Below are positions 47,918 through 56,087 of a stretch of 64,000 nt of DNA, piece after piece. A program made the position numbers and the translations under genes. This stretch comes from Demequina oxidasica. GTDB lineage: Bacteria; Actinomycetota; Actinomycetes; Actinomycetales; Demequinaceae. Where the stretch lies: contig NZ_BBRE01000001.1 in the NCBI RefSeq assembly GCF_000975115.1, positions 124,001-188,000 of the forward strand. Direction: 5' to 3'. The notes beneath the pieces are model-generated. The model saw only the letters and a list, made by a program, of their open reading frames with translations, did no database searches and was not told the DNA's origin. The first letter of the stretch is position 1. Each line of letters begins with the position of its first letter.

Positions 47918-48757
47918 TTAGGCTCCCACACGGAAGCGAGCGAAGGCCGAAACCTCGCCGCCAGTGTTCTCGATGACCTTACCGACCGTGGTCTTGGGGT
48001 CCTTCGCAAAAGCCTGGTCAACCAGGGTGTTCTCCTTGAAGAAGCCCGTCATGCGACCCTCGACGATCTTGGGCATGGCAGCCGCAGGCTTACCTTCCCC
48101 AAGTGCCGTCTCCTCAGCAACACGGCGCTCGTTCGCGACCACATCGGCCGGAACTGCATCGCGGTTGAGGTACGTGGGTGAGTACGCGGCGATGTGCATG
48201 GCGATGTCGCGTGCGACCTCGCCTGCCTTCGCGTCTGCTCCGACCAGCACGCCGACCTGCGCGGGCAGGTCCTTGTTGGTGCGGTGCAGGTACTCCTTGA
48301 CGACGGGAGCCTCGATGCGAGCAACGCGACGCAGGACGATCTTCTCGCCCAGGATGCCAGCGTTCTCGTCGATGAACTCCTGTACGGGCTTGCCGTCGAC
48401 GTCGGCCGCGAGGGCCGTCTCGGCAGAGTCCGCGCCGGCAGCCACCACGGCTGCCAGAACCTTTTCCGCGAGAGCGAGGAACTTCTCGTTCTTCGCCACG
48501 AAGTCGGTCTCGGAGTTGATCTCGATGAGCGTGCCCACCTGGCCGCCGTCGACGTCGTCGATGGAGGTCAGGACGAGGCCCTCGGAAGCCGAGCGGCCTT
48601 CGCGCTTGGTCACGCCCTTGAGGCCCTTCACGCGCAGGATGTCAACGGCGGCGTCTAGGTCGCCGTCCGCCTCGTCGAGTGCCTTCTTGACGTCGAGCAT
48701 GCCCGCGCCAGTGCGCTCACGGAGCGTCTGGATGTCAGCAACGGTGTAGTTCGCCAT
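47918..48757 (-). CDS. tsf: Elongation factor Ts
   Basis: 279-residue guanine nucleotide exchange factor for EF-Tu. The N-terminal [22 protein letters not shown] and the core [15 protein letters not shown] (TDFV motif) are clear, and the [14 protein letters not shown] segment is in the C-terminal part. It is 11 nt after rpsB, and both are probably co-transcribed. Confidence 0.97.
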   Translation of the reverse strand: MANYTVADIQTLRERTGAGMLDVKKALDEADGDLDAAVDILRVKGLKGVTKREGRSASEGLVLTSIDDVDGGQVGTLIEINSETDFVAKNEKFLALAEKVLAAVVAAGADSAETALAADVDGKPVQEFIDENAGILGEKIVLRRVARIEAPVVKEYLHRTNKDLPAQVGVLVGADAKAGEVARDIAMHIAAYSPTYLNRDAVPADVVANERRVAEETALGEGKPAAAMPKIVEGRMTGFFKENTLVDQAFAKDPKTTVGKVIENTGGEVSAFARFRVGA

Positions 48758-48768
48758 AAATGGGTTCC

Positions 48769-49815
48769 TTACTTCTCGTCGGTCGTAGCCGCTGCGTCAG
48801 CAGCAGGCTTGGCCGCGGGCTTCTTGGGAGCCGGCTTCTTAGCGGCAGGCTTGTCAGCCTTGGCCTCGTCAGCGTCGTCCTTCTTGGCTGCGGCCTTCTT
48901 AGGGGCAGCCTTCTTGGCGGCAGGCTTCTCTTCTGCGGCCTTCTCCTCGGCCGCGGGGGCCTCGGTTGCGGCGGCGTCGTCAGCCTTGGCGTCGGCTGCG
49001 GGAGCCTCGTCCTTAGCATCGTCCGACTTGGCGTCGTCCTTCTTGCCGTCGAGGAGCTCCTGCTCCCACTCGGCCAGAGGCTCGGCCTCGCCGGTTGCCT
49101 CAGCGTCTTCGCCAGCCTTGGGGGTGTGGCGAATCTTGAGGCCCTCGGCCACAGCGTCAGCGATCACGCGGGTGAGCAGGCCCACCGAGCGGATGGCGTC
49201 GTCGTTTCCGGGGATGCCGTACTGGACGTCGTCAGGGTCGCAGTTGGAGTCGAGGATTCCGACCACGGGGATGCCGAGCTTGCGTGCCTCGTCAACCGCC
49301 AGGTGCTCCTTGTTCGTGTCAACGATCCACACGACGGAGGGAACCTTGGGCATGTCGCGGATACCGGACAGCACCTTCGAGAGCTTGTCGCGCTCGCGGC
49401 GCATCATGAGCAGTTCCTTCTTGGTGCGACCGGAGCCTGCGACGTCGTCGAAGTCGACGAGCTCGAGCTCCTTGAGGCGCGTGACGCGCTTCGAGACGGT
49501 CTGGAAGTTGGTCAGCATTCCGCCGAGCCAGCGCTCGTTCACGTAGGGCATGCCCACGCGAGCGGCCTGCTCTGCGATCTGCTCCTGGCCCTGACGCTTG
49601 GTGCCGACAAACAGCACCGTGCCACCGTGAGCGACGGTGTCGCGCACAAAGGTGTAGGCGTTGTCGATCATGGCGAGCGACTGCTGCAGGTCAATGATGT
49701 AGATGCCGTTGCGCTCGGTAAAGATAAAGCGCTTCATCTTGGGGTTCCAGCGGCTGGTCTGGTGTCCAAAGTGAACACCCGAATCGAGCAGCTGGCGCAT
49801 GGTCACGACGGCCAT
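48769..49815 (-). CDS. rpsB: 30S ribosomal protein S2 with long charged C-terminal tail
   Basis: 348 residues. The conserved S2 core (residues 1-235) starts [19 protein letters not shown] and includes [13 protein letters not shown]. It is followed by about 110 residues almost entirely of Ala, Lys, Asp, Glu and Pro. Such tails occur in actinobacterial S2 but this one is long. AAGGA lies 8 nt before the ATG. A GCACGCCG hairpin stands just before it. Confidence 0.95.
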   Translation of the reverse strand: MAVVTMRQLLDSGVHFGHQTSRWNPKMKRFIFTERNGIYIIDLQQSLAMIDNAYTFVRDTVAHGGTVLFVGTKRQGQEQIAEQAARVGMPYVNERWLGGMLTNFQTVSKRVTRLKELELVDFDDVAGSGRTKKELLMMRRERDKLSKVLSGIRDMPKVPSVVWIVDTNKEHLAVDEARKLGIPVVGILDSNCDPDDVQYGIPGNDDAIRSVGLLTRVIADAVAEGLKIRHTPKAGEDAEATGEAEPLAEWEQELLDGKKDDAKSDDAKDEAPAADAKADDAAATEAPAAEEKAAEEKPAAKKAAPKKAAAKKDDADEAKADKPAAKKPAPKKPAAKPAADAAATTDEK

Positions 49816-49830
49816 TGCGCATCCTTATCT

Positions 49831-49849
49831 GCACGCCGTTGCGGCGTGC
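49831..49849 (-). promoter_or_regulatory. Hairpin in the rpsB leader
   Basis: GCACGCCG and CGGCGTGC, 8 bp with a 3-nt loop, end 15 nt before the rpsB start, next to its ribosome binding site. It could be an r-protein feedback site. Confidence 0.5.
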
Positions 49850-50007
49850 TTGTTTGGTTCGGGCTTGCTCTGAGAACTCACCCGATGGTTCGGTTGATGG
49901 CTTCCTCGGTTGAGTCGGCCCCTAGCATCAACGCGGTCTGGCACCGAGCGAACTCGGACCTTGCCATCCCGGCGCTATCACCCCGACCTTGCGGCATGAG
50001 TGAAAAG

Positions 50008-50043
50008 CGAATGATGCGCGATGTCATTCGGGCATGCCGAATG
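50008..50043. promoter_or_regulatory. Cluster of three CGAATG/CATTCG half-sites in the rpsB/M23 divergent gap
   Basis: CGAATGA (50008) pairs as an inverted repeat with TCATTCG (50024-50030). CATTCGG (50025) pairs with CCGAATG (50037-50043). The alternating half-sites look like a protein-binding array. The whole 382-bp gap 49816-50197 holds no gene; besides this cluster and the rpsB hairpin it has a GCCGGCC/GGCCGGC hairpin just before 50198. Confidence 0.45.
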
Positions 50044-50197
50044 CAGGGTCAATGTTACCTGACGGCGTGGCATGCGCGCGACCTTGGGTGTGCGGGCGTT
50101 GCGCGGCTTTGGTGCACAGGCCTTCGGGGCAGGCGCCCGGTCCCCCGATGCTACCGCCGGCCGATGCTGGGGCCGGCCGGGCAGCGACCCTTAAGCC

Positions 50198-50773
50198 ATG
50201 AAACATACCCGGGGCTTGGTCGCGTTGTCGCTGGCAATTGCACTCACCTGCGTGGGGCTCGGCTCCGCCCAGGCGGAGGCAGAGTCCATGTCAACCGGTG
50301 TCGTCGGGGCGGTCACCGTTGCGGACCTGGCTGGTTCGGCTCGCCCGGTGCTCGCATCACCGGTGACGCCGATGCGGGCTGCGCGCCTGTTCGACCCACC
50401 GCCCGAGCGATGGGATGCAGGCCACCGTGGCATCGACCTGCGGGCTGATCCAGACGGTGTGGTGCGCTCCCCCGGCGCCGGCACGGTGGCATTCACAGGG
50501 ATTGTCGTGAACCGCCCGGTGCTCAGCATTGACCTGGACGTTGGCCTAAGCGCATCGCTCGAGCCCGTGTCATCGGGCCTTCAGGTGGGAGACCAAGTCC
50601 TCCGCGGTGAGGAGGTAGGCACGGTCTCCGACGCTCCGGATGCGAGCCACTGTAAGCCGCTGACGTGCGTGCATTGGGGTCTGCGCGATCGCGATGTTTA
50701 CGTCAATCCGCTGGACTGGCTTGAGGGCTACGGGCCGATCGTATTGCTTCCACTGAAGGGTTCGCCGGAGTGA
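50198..50773 (+). CDS. Secreted M23 (LytM) peptidase-like protein
   Basis: 191 residues with a signal peptide (cleavage probably after AQA near 26). The LytM domain has H76-R-G-I-D80 as two zinc ligands and H159 in CVHWGLR as the third. The usual catalytic motif is HxH; here the first position is Cys157 (C-V-H). So the fold is there but hydrolysis may be lost, as in the common CLHWG subfamily of actinobacteria. It is conserved beside rpsB and whiG and may act as a cell-wall or activator domain. It converges with the sigma factor gene after 22 nt. Confidence 0.82.
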   Translation: MKHTRGLVALSLAIALTCVGLGSAQAEAESMSTGVVGAVTVADLAGSARPVLASPVTPMRAARLFDPPPERWDAGHRGIDLRADPDGVVRSPGAGTVAFTGIVVNRPVLSIDLDVGLSASLEPVSSGLQVGDQVLRGEEVGTVSDAPDASHCKPLTCVHWGLRDRDVYVNPLDWLEGYGPIVLLPLKGSPE

Positions 50774-50795
50774 CCCTCATGTGAGTAGTCAGAGG

Positions 50796-51638
50796 TTAGA
50801 ACGCACCGGTTTTCAGCAGGGACTCGCGCAACTTACGCACAGCACCCGAGTGGATCTGGCTCACCCGGGATTCTGTCACCCCGAGGATCTGCCCGATCTG
50901 AGAAAGGGTGAGGTTCTCGTAGTAGTACAAACGCAGGACCTCCTGCTCACGGTCGCGAACATCCTGGACCGCGGTCGCAAGCAAGGAGCGAGTCTCGCGC
51001 GCCTCGACAGATGTCGATGCTCCAGGCACTGACAGCGAGGCGACCGTGTCGATGGCAGATGTGTCGGAGTCAGAGGTGCCGAGCGAGTCGAGCGCCGCCA
51101 CGTGACTCAGCGCGACCTGTGCTCGCACGGTACGCACCTCGTTGGTGCGCCAGCCGACCCGCTCGGCGACATCGCTGTCCGTAATGGGGCGCATCAATTC
51201 CTGTTCAAGGGTGCGGGTGGCCTGCTCGACGGTTCGTGCCTTAGAACGCACCGAACGGGGAACCCAGTCTGCCGCCCGGAGTTCATCGATGATGGCGCCG
51301 CGAATGCGGGTGGAGGCATAGGTCTCGAACTTGAAGCCGCGATCCAGCTCAAACTTCTCGATGGCATCGATGAGGCCAAACATTCCGTAGGAGACCAGGT
51401 CACCCAACTCGACGGTGTCGGGTAGGCGCCCGATCATCCGCGACGCGACCTGCGTCACGAGCGGTGCAAAGTGCGTGATGAGTGCGTCGCGCGACTCTCG
51501 ACGAGCAGTGTCATCGCCGTGGGCGAGTTGATCCCACCACTGGACAGTTGAGTCAACTACGGGCGTCTCAAACCGATGTGCGGCCATCGAAGCGGGCGAC
51601 TCCGCCAGTTCCGTGGACACTGTGTTGAGCGTGGACAT
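50796..51638 (-). CDS. whiG: FliA/WhiG family RNA polymerase sigma factor
   Basis: 280-residue sigma-28-type factor. Region 2 is GDLVSYGMFGLIDAIEKFELD and FKFETYASTRIRGAIIDELR (cores SYGMFGLIDAI and YASTRIRGAIIDELR), region 3 GWRTNEVRTVRAQV, and region 4 LSQIGQILGVTESRVSQIH. It directs motility genes in flagellate actinobacteria and sporulation in streptomycetes; which applies cannot be said from this window. The ATG at 51638 has GGGAGAAC upstream, 8 nt after the xerC stop. Confidence 0.9.
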   Translation of the reverse strand: MSTLNTVSTELAESPASMAAHRFETPVVDSTVQWWDQLAHGDDTARRESRDALITHFAPLVTQVASRMIGRLPDTVELGDLVSYGMFGLIDAIEKFELDRGFKFETYASTRIRGAIIDELRAADWVPRSVRSKARTVEQATRTLEQELMRPITDSDVAERVGWRTNEVRTVRAQVALSHVAALDSLGTSDSDTSAIDTVASLSVPGASTSVEARETRSLLATAVQDVRDREQEVLRLYYYENLTLSQIGQILGVTESRVSQIHSGAVRKLRESLLKTGAF

Positions 51639-51646
51639 TGTTCTCC

Positions 51647-52573
51647 CTAAGCGCGCGGGTGCGCGAGTTGGTAGGTGGCCCGTAGGCGTTCTGCGGACAC
51701 ATGCGTGTATCTCTGCGTGGTGGTCAAGCTGGCGTGACCGAGCACCTCCTGGACCGAGCGGAGATCTGATCCGCCGTGCAGAAGGTGCGTGGCCGCGGTG
51801 TGTCGCAGCCCGTGCGGTGCGATGTCGCCGATCTCGGCGAACGCACACAGCTGATGGATAGATTCGCGGATCTGCCGCTGGTCGACGCGGTGTCCGCGCC
51901 GTCCCAGCAGAAACGCTGAGTCGGTCACGTCGCTCACGAGTTGTGGTCGTCCGCTTTCAAGCCATGCGGTCGCGGCAAGTGCAGCCGGAACCCCAAAGGG
52001 CACCACTCGCTCCTTGGAACCCTTGCCCATGACGCGCACAAGGTGCTCATCGAGGTCAACATCGCCCACATTCGTGCCAGCAAGTTCGCCCACGCGCATT
52101 CCGGTCGCGTAGAGCATTTCCGCGGCGGCCCAGTCGCGCAGGTGCAGCGGATTGCCGTCGTCGGCCCTAGTTTGAGCTGCGTGCAGCAACGTGATGACGT
52201 CGGCCGGGCTCATGACGGTGGGAATCGTGGAGGCCGGGCGGGCCGAGGCGAGGCGTGCTGCCGGGTTCGGAGTAATCTCCTCGGCGTCCTCGGCCCAGGC
52301 ATAGAACGCGCGCACCGACGCTCCCCGGCGGGCGAGGGTGGTGCGGCTCAGTCCGTCGGTCGACATTGCGGCGAGCCACGCGCGCAACTCAGCAATGCTG
52401 AGTGATCGCAAGGTCTGGTCGACGTCATCGCCGCCACAGGAAAAGTTGACGAGGTGGGCAAGATCCCCCAGGTAGGCCCGCACAGTATTGGCCGCAAGAC
52501 CGCGCTGATGCACCAGATGGCGCTCAAAGCGCGCGAGCAACTCGCTGGTGGCTACGTCCTGCGTTATCGGCAT
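51647..52573 (-). CDS. xerC: Tyrosine recombinase XerC-like
   Basis: 308-residue site-specific recombinase for chromosome dimer resolution. An N-terminal SAM-like core-binding domain (about 8-95) is followed by the catalytic domain with R160, K184, H254, R257, H280 and nucleophile Y289, all present (TGMRVGE, HGLRHTAATHLL, LGHASLTTTQRYTHV). The position between dprA and whiG is conserved, which supports XerC rather than a phage integrase. Confidence 0.93.
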   Translation of the reverse strand: MPITQDVATSELLARFERHLVHQRGLAANTVRAYLGDLAHLVNFSCGGDDVDQTLRSLSIAELRAWLAAMSTDGLSRTTLARRGASVRAFYAWAEDAEEITPNPAARLASARPASTIPTVMSPADVITLLHAAQTRADDGNPLHLRDWAAAEMLYATGMRVGELAGTNVGDVDLDEHLVRVMGKGSKERVVPFGVPAALAATAWLESGRPQLVSDVTDSAFLLGRRGHRVDQRQIRESIHQLCAFAEIGDIAPHGLRHTAATHLLHGGSDLRSVQEVLGHASLTTTQRYTHVSAERLRATYQLAHPRA

Positions 52574-52617
52574 AACGACACTCTGGCACCGTCACACCCG
52601 TCAAATCAACCCCTTAA

Positions 52618-52673
52618 GTAACAATTGTCACATCAGTTTCACGAATAGACCCCAGTTTGTCCGGTTATGTCCG
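52618..52673. promoter_or_regulatory. AT-richer control region upstream of xerC with two repeats
   Basis: The 109-bp dprA-xerC gap is clearly A+T-richer than its surroundings. It has a near-palindrome GTAACAATTGTCAC (52618-52631, one mismatch pair) and a direct repeat TGTCCG at exactly 10-bp spacing (52658, 52668). Both look like regulator contacts for the xerC-whiG unit. Confidence 0.4.
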
Positions 52674-52682
52674 AATATTTGT

Positions 52683-54044
52683 TCACGTTTGCCGACTCTG
52701 ACGGCGCCACAGGCCCGCATCGCGTCGTGCCATACCCTCGATTTCCAGGCCACCAAGCGCAGCCCGGGCCTCGGTTATCGTCAATCCGGCTTCTCTGGCG
52801 ACGTCCTCAATGGTTGCTCGACGCCTGCCGAGCGCCCCGTAGGCCTGGCGTTGCCTGGGGTCGGCAAACTCTTGGACCGCGGCGAGGGTGCTGGTGTCGG
52901 ATGTGCCCCGACCCGTCGTCACCTTTTCCCCGGCCCCGCCCGTCCCGCGGGCGACCTCCGCTGAACCCGCAGTGCCCAGCCCACTCGCCGCAACCGTCAC
53001 TCCAATAGGTTCGACCATCGCGAGCACGTCGGCGCCGCTGGTCACTAAGGATGCGAGCCCGTCGCGAACGAGGCCGTGACAACCGGCGGACGATGCCGAT
53101 GTGACCGGACCAGGCACCGCACCCACCGGGCGCACCATTGCCGCGGCGTGGCGCGCGGTACTCAACGCACCGGACCTGACCGCCGCTTCGACCACCACGG
53201 TCCCGCGTGCGGTGGCGATCAGCCTATTGCGGGACAGGAAGCGCGCGCGGTGTGGGGCGTAACCGGGCGGCACTTCACTCACCGCCACTCCCCCGTCCAG
53301 CACCCGCTCGAGCAGCTCCGCGTTGCCCGCCGGATAGAGCCGATCGACGCCGCCGGCCATGATTGCCACCGTGGGATTTCCAACCGCGAGCGCGGTGCGG
53401 TGCGCGGCCGCGTCAATTCCGTAGGCGCCTCCCGACACCACCGTCGATCCCCTGTCACTTATCTCTGCGGCGATGGTTGACGTCACGTGCTCGCCATATG
53501 CCGTCGCGGATCGCGCGCCCACGATCGCGATCCCCGTGCCCATAAGCTCCGCCAGGCTCCCCGAGCCGCGCACCCACAGTGCGAACGGTGCGAGCGGGCC
53601 CAGATCGTCGAGGCACACCGGCCATTCCTGTGACCCCCTGGCTACCACCCGCGCGCCGCACTTGGCCGCGCGTTCGCGGTGCAGCTCGGAGTTCGCCACG
53701 TCGAGCCGCGCCACCCATTTCTCGCTGATTTTGATGGCCTCATCGACCTGTTGTTGCGGCGCTATCTGGACGAGTTCCATCGTTGCGCTCACCGGGTTCG
53801 CGGCCACCAGCCGCACCCAGTTCAGCGCCCGAGCCGGCCCCAGCATCGCTACGAGCCATGCGGCCCCCTGATCCGCGGGCTCGGCGAGCGCGCTCCACGC
53901 CACGAGCGCATCCGCATTGGCAACGCTTGAATCGGGGCCCTCGTCCGCGGCCCGCATTCGGTTGACGCTTGCCCGCCTGCCTTCTCCCACGACGGAGTTT
54001 GCCCCTGCGCCCGCGAGGGGTCTTCCCACGGCATCCCCGCTCAT
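52683..54044 (-). CDS. dprA: DNA-processing protein DprA
   Basis: 453-residue protein that loads RecA on incoming single-stranded DNA in natural transformation; it is also kept by non-competent bacteria. The Rossmann-type domain shows IVGARSATAYGE, VSGGAYGIDAAAHR, GGVDRLYPAGN and SRNRLIA. A Gly/Thr/Ala-rich linker (about 350-395) leads to a C-terminal winged helix RRRATIEDVAREAGL. The ATG at 54044 overlaps the comM stop (ATGA). Confidence 0.93.
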   Translation of the reverse strand: MSGDAVGRPLAGAGANSVVGEGRRASVNRMRAADEGPDSSVANADALVAWSALAEPADQGAAWLVAMLGPARALNWVRLVAANPVSATMELVQIAPQQQVDEAIKISEKWVARLDVANSELHRERAAKCGARVVARGSQEWPVCLDDLGPLAPFALWVRGSGSLAELMGTGIAIVGARSATAYGEHVTSTIAAEISDRGSTVVSGGAYGIDAAAHRTALAVGNPTVAIMAGGVDRLYPAGNAELLERVLDGGVAVSEVPPGYAPHRARFLSRNRLIATARGTVVVEAAVRSGALSTARHAAAMVRPVGAVPGPVTSASSAGCHGLVRDGLASLVTSGADVLAMVEPIGVTVAASGLGTAGSAEVARGTGGAGEKVTTGRGTSDTSTLAAVQEFADPRQRQAYGALGRRRATIEDVAREAGLTITEARAALGGLEIEGMARRDAGLWRRQSRQT

Positions 54045-55558
54045 GACGACAGCTCTCGCGTGCGCAACGTCATCGCCTGATTGACGTGATCGGCGTTGGG
54101 GGTGACGGCGCCCGCGAGGTCGGCCAACGTCCACGCCACCCGTAGCGCTCGATCCACCCCACGCGCCGTGAGTGCGCCCCTATCCATCGCCCCATAGACG
54201 GGTTTCATGACGTCACGGGGCGTATTGGCACGCAGCCACGCTCCCGTCGCCTGTGAGTTCACGGCCCACCCATGCGTACCCAATCGGTCACGCATCGCGT
54301 CTCGCGCCTGCCTCACCCGCGCGGCGACCACCGCGCTCGACTCAGCGTCATCCTCAGCGTCGCGGCGCACCGGGCGCACGTCCACATGCAAATCGATCCG
54401 ATCGAGAAGTGGCCCCGACAGCCGACCCATGTACCGCCGCCGAGTTATCGCGGTGCACGAGCAGTCGACGCCCGTGCCATAGAAGCGTCCACACGGACAG
54501 GGGTTGGCCGCCAGCACGAGTTGGAACCTCGCCGGGTAGCGTGCCGCACCTTGGGCGCGATGGAGCACCACCTCGCCGGCCTCGAGCGGCTGACGCAGCG
54601 TCTGCAACACTCGCGACGGAAACTCGGGCGCCTCGTCGAGGAACAACACCCCTCCATGCGCACGAGAGATCGCTCCAGGACGGGCCATCAACGACCCGCC
54701 GCCCACAATCGATGCCGCCGAGGCGCTGTGGTGCGGGGCCTCGAACGGCGGTCGCGACAGCAGCCCCAACTCGGGGTCGAATGTGCCCGCTAGCGAGTGC
54801 ACCGCGGTCGCGGCCACCGCATCCGTCGCATTGAGATCCGGCAGGATCGTGGGCAACCGCGACGCGAGCATCGTCTTCCCCGCACCGGGAGGGCCAAGCA
54901 TGAGCAGGTGGTGTCCGCCGGCTGCAGCGACCTCGAGAGCCCACCGTGCCTCCCGTTGACCCCGCACTTCCGCGAGATCCAGCTCTCGCCGCGCGTGCGA
55001 TCCCACTACCGGCGCGGACACCGCCTCAAGCGACGAGGCCTCGGCATCCTCGTTTCCGTAGTCGTGAGCCAGTTGAGCCAGCGACGCGACCGCGTGCACC
55101 TCAGCCCCCGGGACCAATTGCGCCTCGCGCGCGTTGCCGGCCGGCACGACGACTCGCGGGTGACCCGCCTCGACGGCCGCCACCACCGCAGGCAGGACCC
55201 CACGCACCGGCCGCACCCGGCCATCGAGTCCCAATTCTCCGAGATGAACCGCACGCGCCGCGACGCTGGCGTCGACCATTCCAGCGGCGGCCATGACGCT
55301 GACCGCTATCGCGAGGTCCGTCAGCGACCCGGATTTGGGCAGTGATGCCGGAGAGAGATTGACCGTGATGCGCCGCGTCGGCCACGCCAGACTCGAACTG
55401 GTCACCGCCGCCCGCACGCGGTCCCGCGACTCGCTCAGTGAGGCATCGGGCAATCCCACCACCGCGAATGCCGGAAGCGAGGCTGCCATGTGCGCCTCTA
55501 CGTCGATCACGTGGCCGGCGAGACCCGCAAGCGCGATCGACCTCGTGCGGCCTATCAC
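54041..55558 (-). CDS. comM: YifB/ComM family Mg-chelatase-like ATPase
   Basis: 505-residue AAA+ protein. The N-terminal Lon-protease-like domain (1-170) has VGLPDASLSESRDRVRAA. The ATPase has Walker A GPPGAGKT near 215 and the FLDEAPEF Walker B-type motif, and a C-terminal domain with ANPCPCGRFYG. ComM-type helicases help branch migration of transforming DNA. The start is GTG 55558, overlapping the yraN stop by 4 nt. Confidence 0.93.
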   Translation of the reverse strand: MIGRTRSIALAGLAGHVIDVEAHMAASLPAFAVVGLPDASLSESRDRVRAAVTSSSLAWPTRRITVNLSPASLPKSGSLTDLAIAVSVMAAAGMVDASVAARAVHLGELGLDGRVRPVRGVLPAVVAAVEAGHPRVVVPAGNAREAQLVPGAEVHAVASLAQLAHDYGNEDAEASSLEAVSAPVVGSHARRELDLAEVRGQREARWALEVAAAGGHHLLMLGPPGAGKTMLASRLPTILPDLNATDAVAATAVHSLAGTFDPELGLLSRPPFEAPHHSASAASIVGGGSLMARPGAISRAHGGVLFLDEAPEFPSRVLQTLRQPLEAGEVVLHRAQGAARYPARFQLVLAANPCPCGRFYGTGVDCSCTAITRRRYMGRLSGPLLDRIDLHVDVRPVRRDAEDDAESSAVVAARVRQARDAMRDRLGTHGWAVNSQATGAWLRANTPRDVMKPVYGAMDRGALTARGVDRALRVAWTLADLAGAVTPNADHVNQAMTLRTRELSS

Positions 55559-55911
55559 TCGACACCCCTCAGGTGCTCGACGGTCGCGGCCCCAGCGCGC
55601 GCCACCGTCACCGCAACTACGTCCACCCGCACGCCCGGAAACGACCTGTCCTGCGACGCGAGCCAGGCGGCAATGAGCCGGCGTATCCTGTGCAACTTGC
55701 GCCACGTCACCGCCTCTTGCGGACTTCCGAAGGCACTGCCGCGCCGCGTCTTGACCTCGACCGCCACCAGGTCGCCGCCGTCAACCGCGATAATGTCCAG
55801 TTCACCGTCGGGGCATCGCCAGTTGCGCGCCAGCACCTCCCACCCCTGCTCGCTCAGCCCCCTCGCCACCACGTCCTCGCCGTAGCGACCCACCTCGTCC
55901 TTCGCGGCCAT
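55555..55911 (-). CDS. yraN: YraN family endonuclease-fold protein
   Basis: 118-residue protein of the UPF0102 group with a restriction-nuclease-like core: GRYGEDVVARGL, NWRCPDGELDIIAVDG and VAVEVKTRRG contain the E-x-D...E-V-K pattern. The biochemical role is not established. The ATG at 55911 has the strong ribosome site AGGAGGTG. It starts the yraN-comM-dprA unit. Confidence 0.92.
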   Translation of the reverse strand: MAAKDEVGRYGEDVVARGLSEQGWEVLARNWRCPDGELDIIAVDGGDLVAVEVKTRRGSAFGSPQEAVTWRKLHRIRRLIAAWLASQDRSFPGVRVDVVAVTVARAGAATVEHLRGVE

Positions 55912-56031
55912 GTGCCACCTCCTGAGGCGAGCCTCACGCATCGGGAAGTGCCAGAGAGACCCGGCCGCAGCATCGGCGGAAAGCCTCTCAACCAACGCTG
56001 CCTGTGCACATCAGTCCGTACACAGAAAATC

Positions 56032-56065
56032 CCCCGCGGGTCGGCTTCTCGCCGAGCCACGGGGG
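56032..56065 (-). terminator. Terminator of the MFS gene
   Basis: CCCCCGTGGCTCGGC and GCCGACCCGCGGGGG pair imperfectly around a GAGAA loop, then ATTTTC follows on the transcribed strand, 22 nt past the stop codon. Confidence 0.8.
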
Positions 56066-56087
56066 CTAGATTCTGTGCTGGAGCTAG

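Noticed and set aside
48760..50448. Open frame of 562 codons on the plus strand over rpsB
   Set aside because: Antisense shadow of the Ala/Lys-rich rpsB tail; its composition (Leu/Gly/Val repeats) mirrors the opposite strand.
51647..52573. XerC-like gene as a phage integrase marking an island
   Set aside because: It sits in the conserved dprA-xerC-whiG-rpsB order and no att-like repeats or phage genes surround it.
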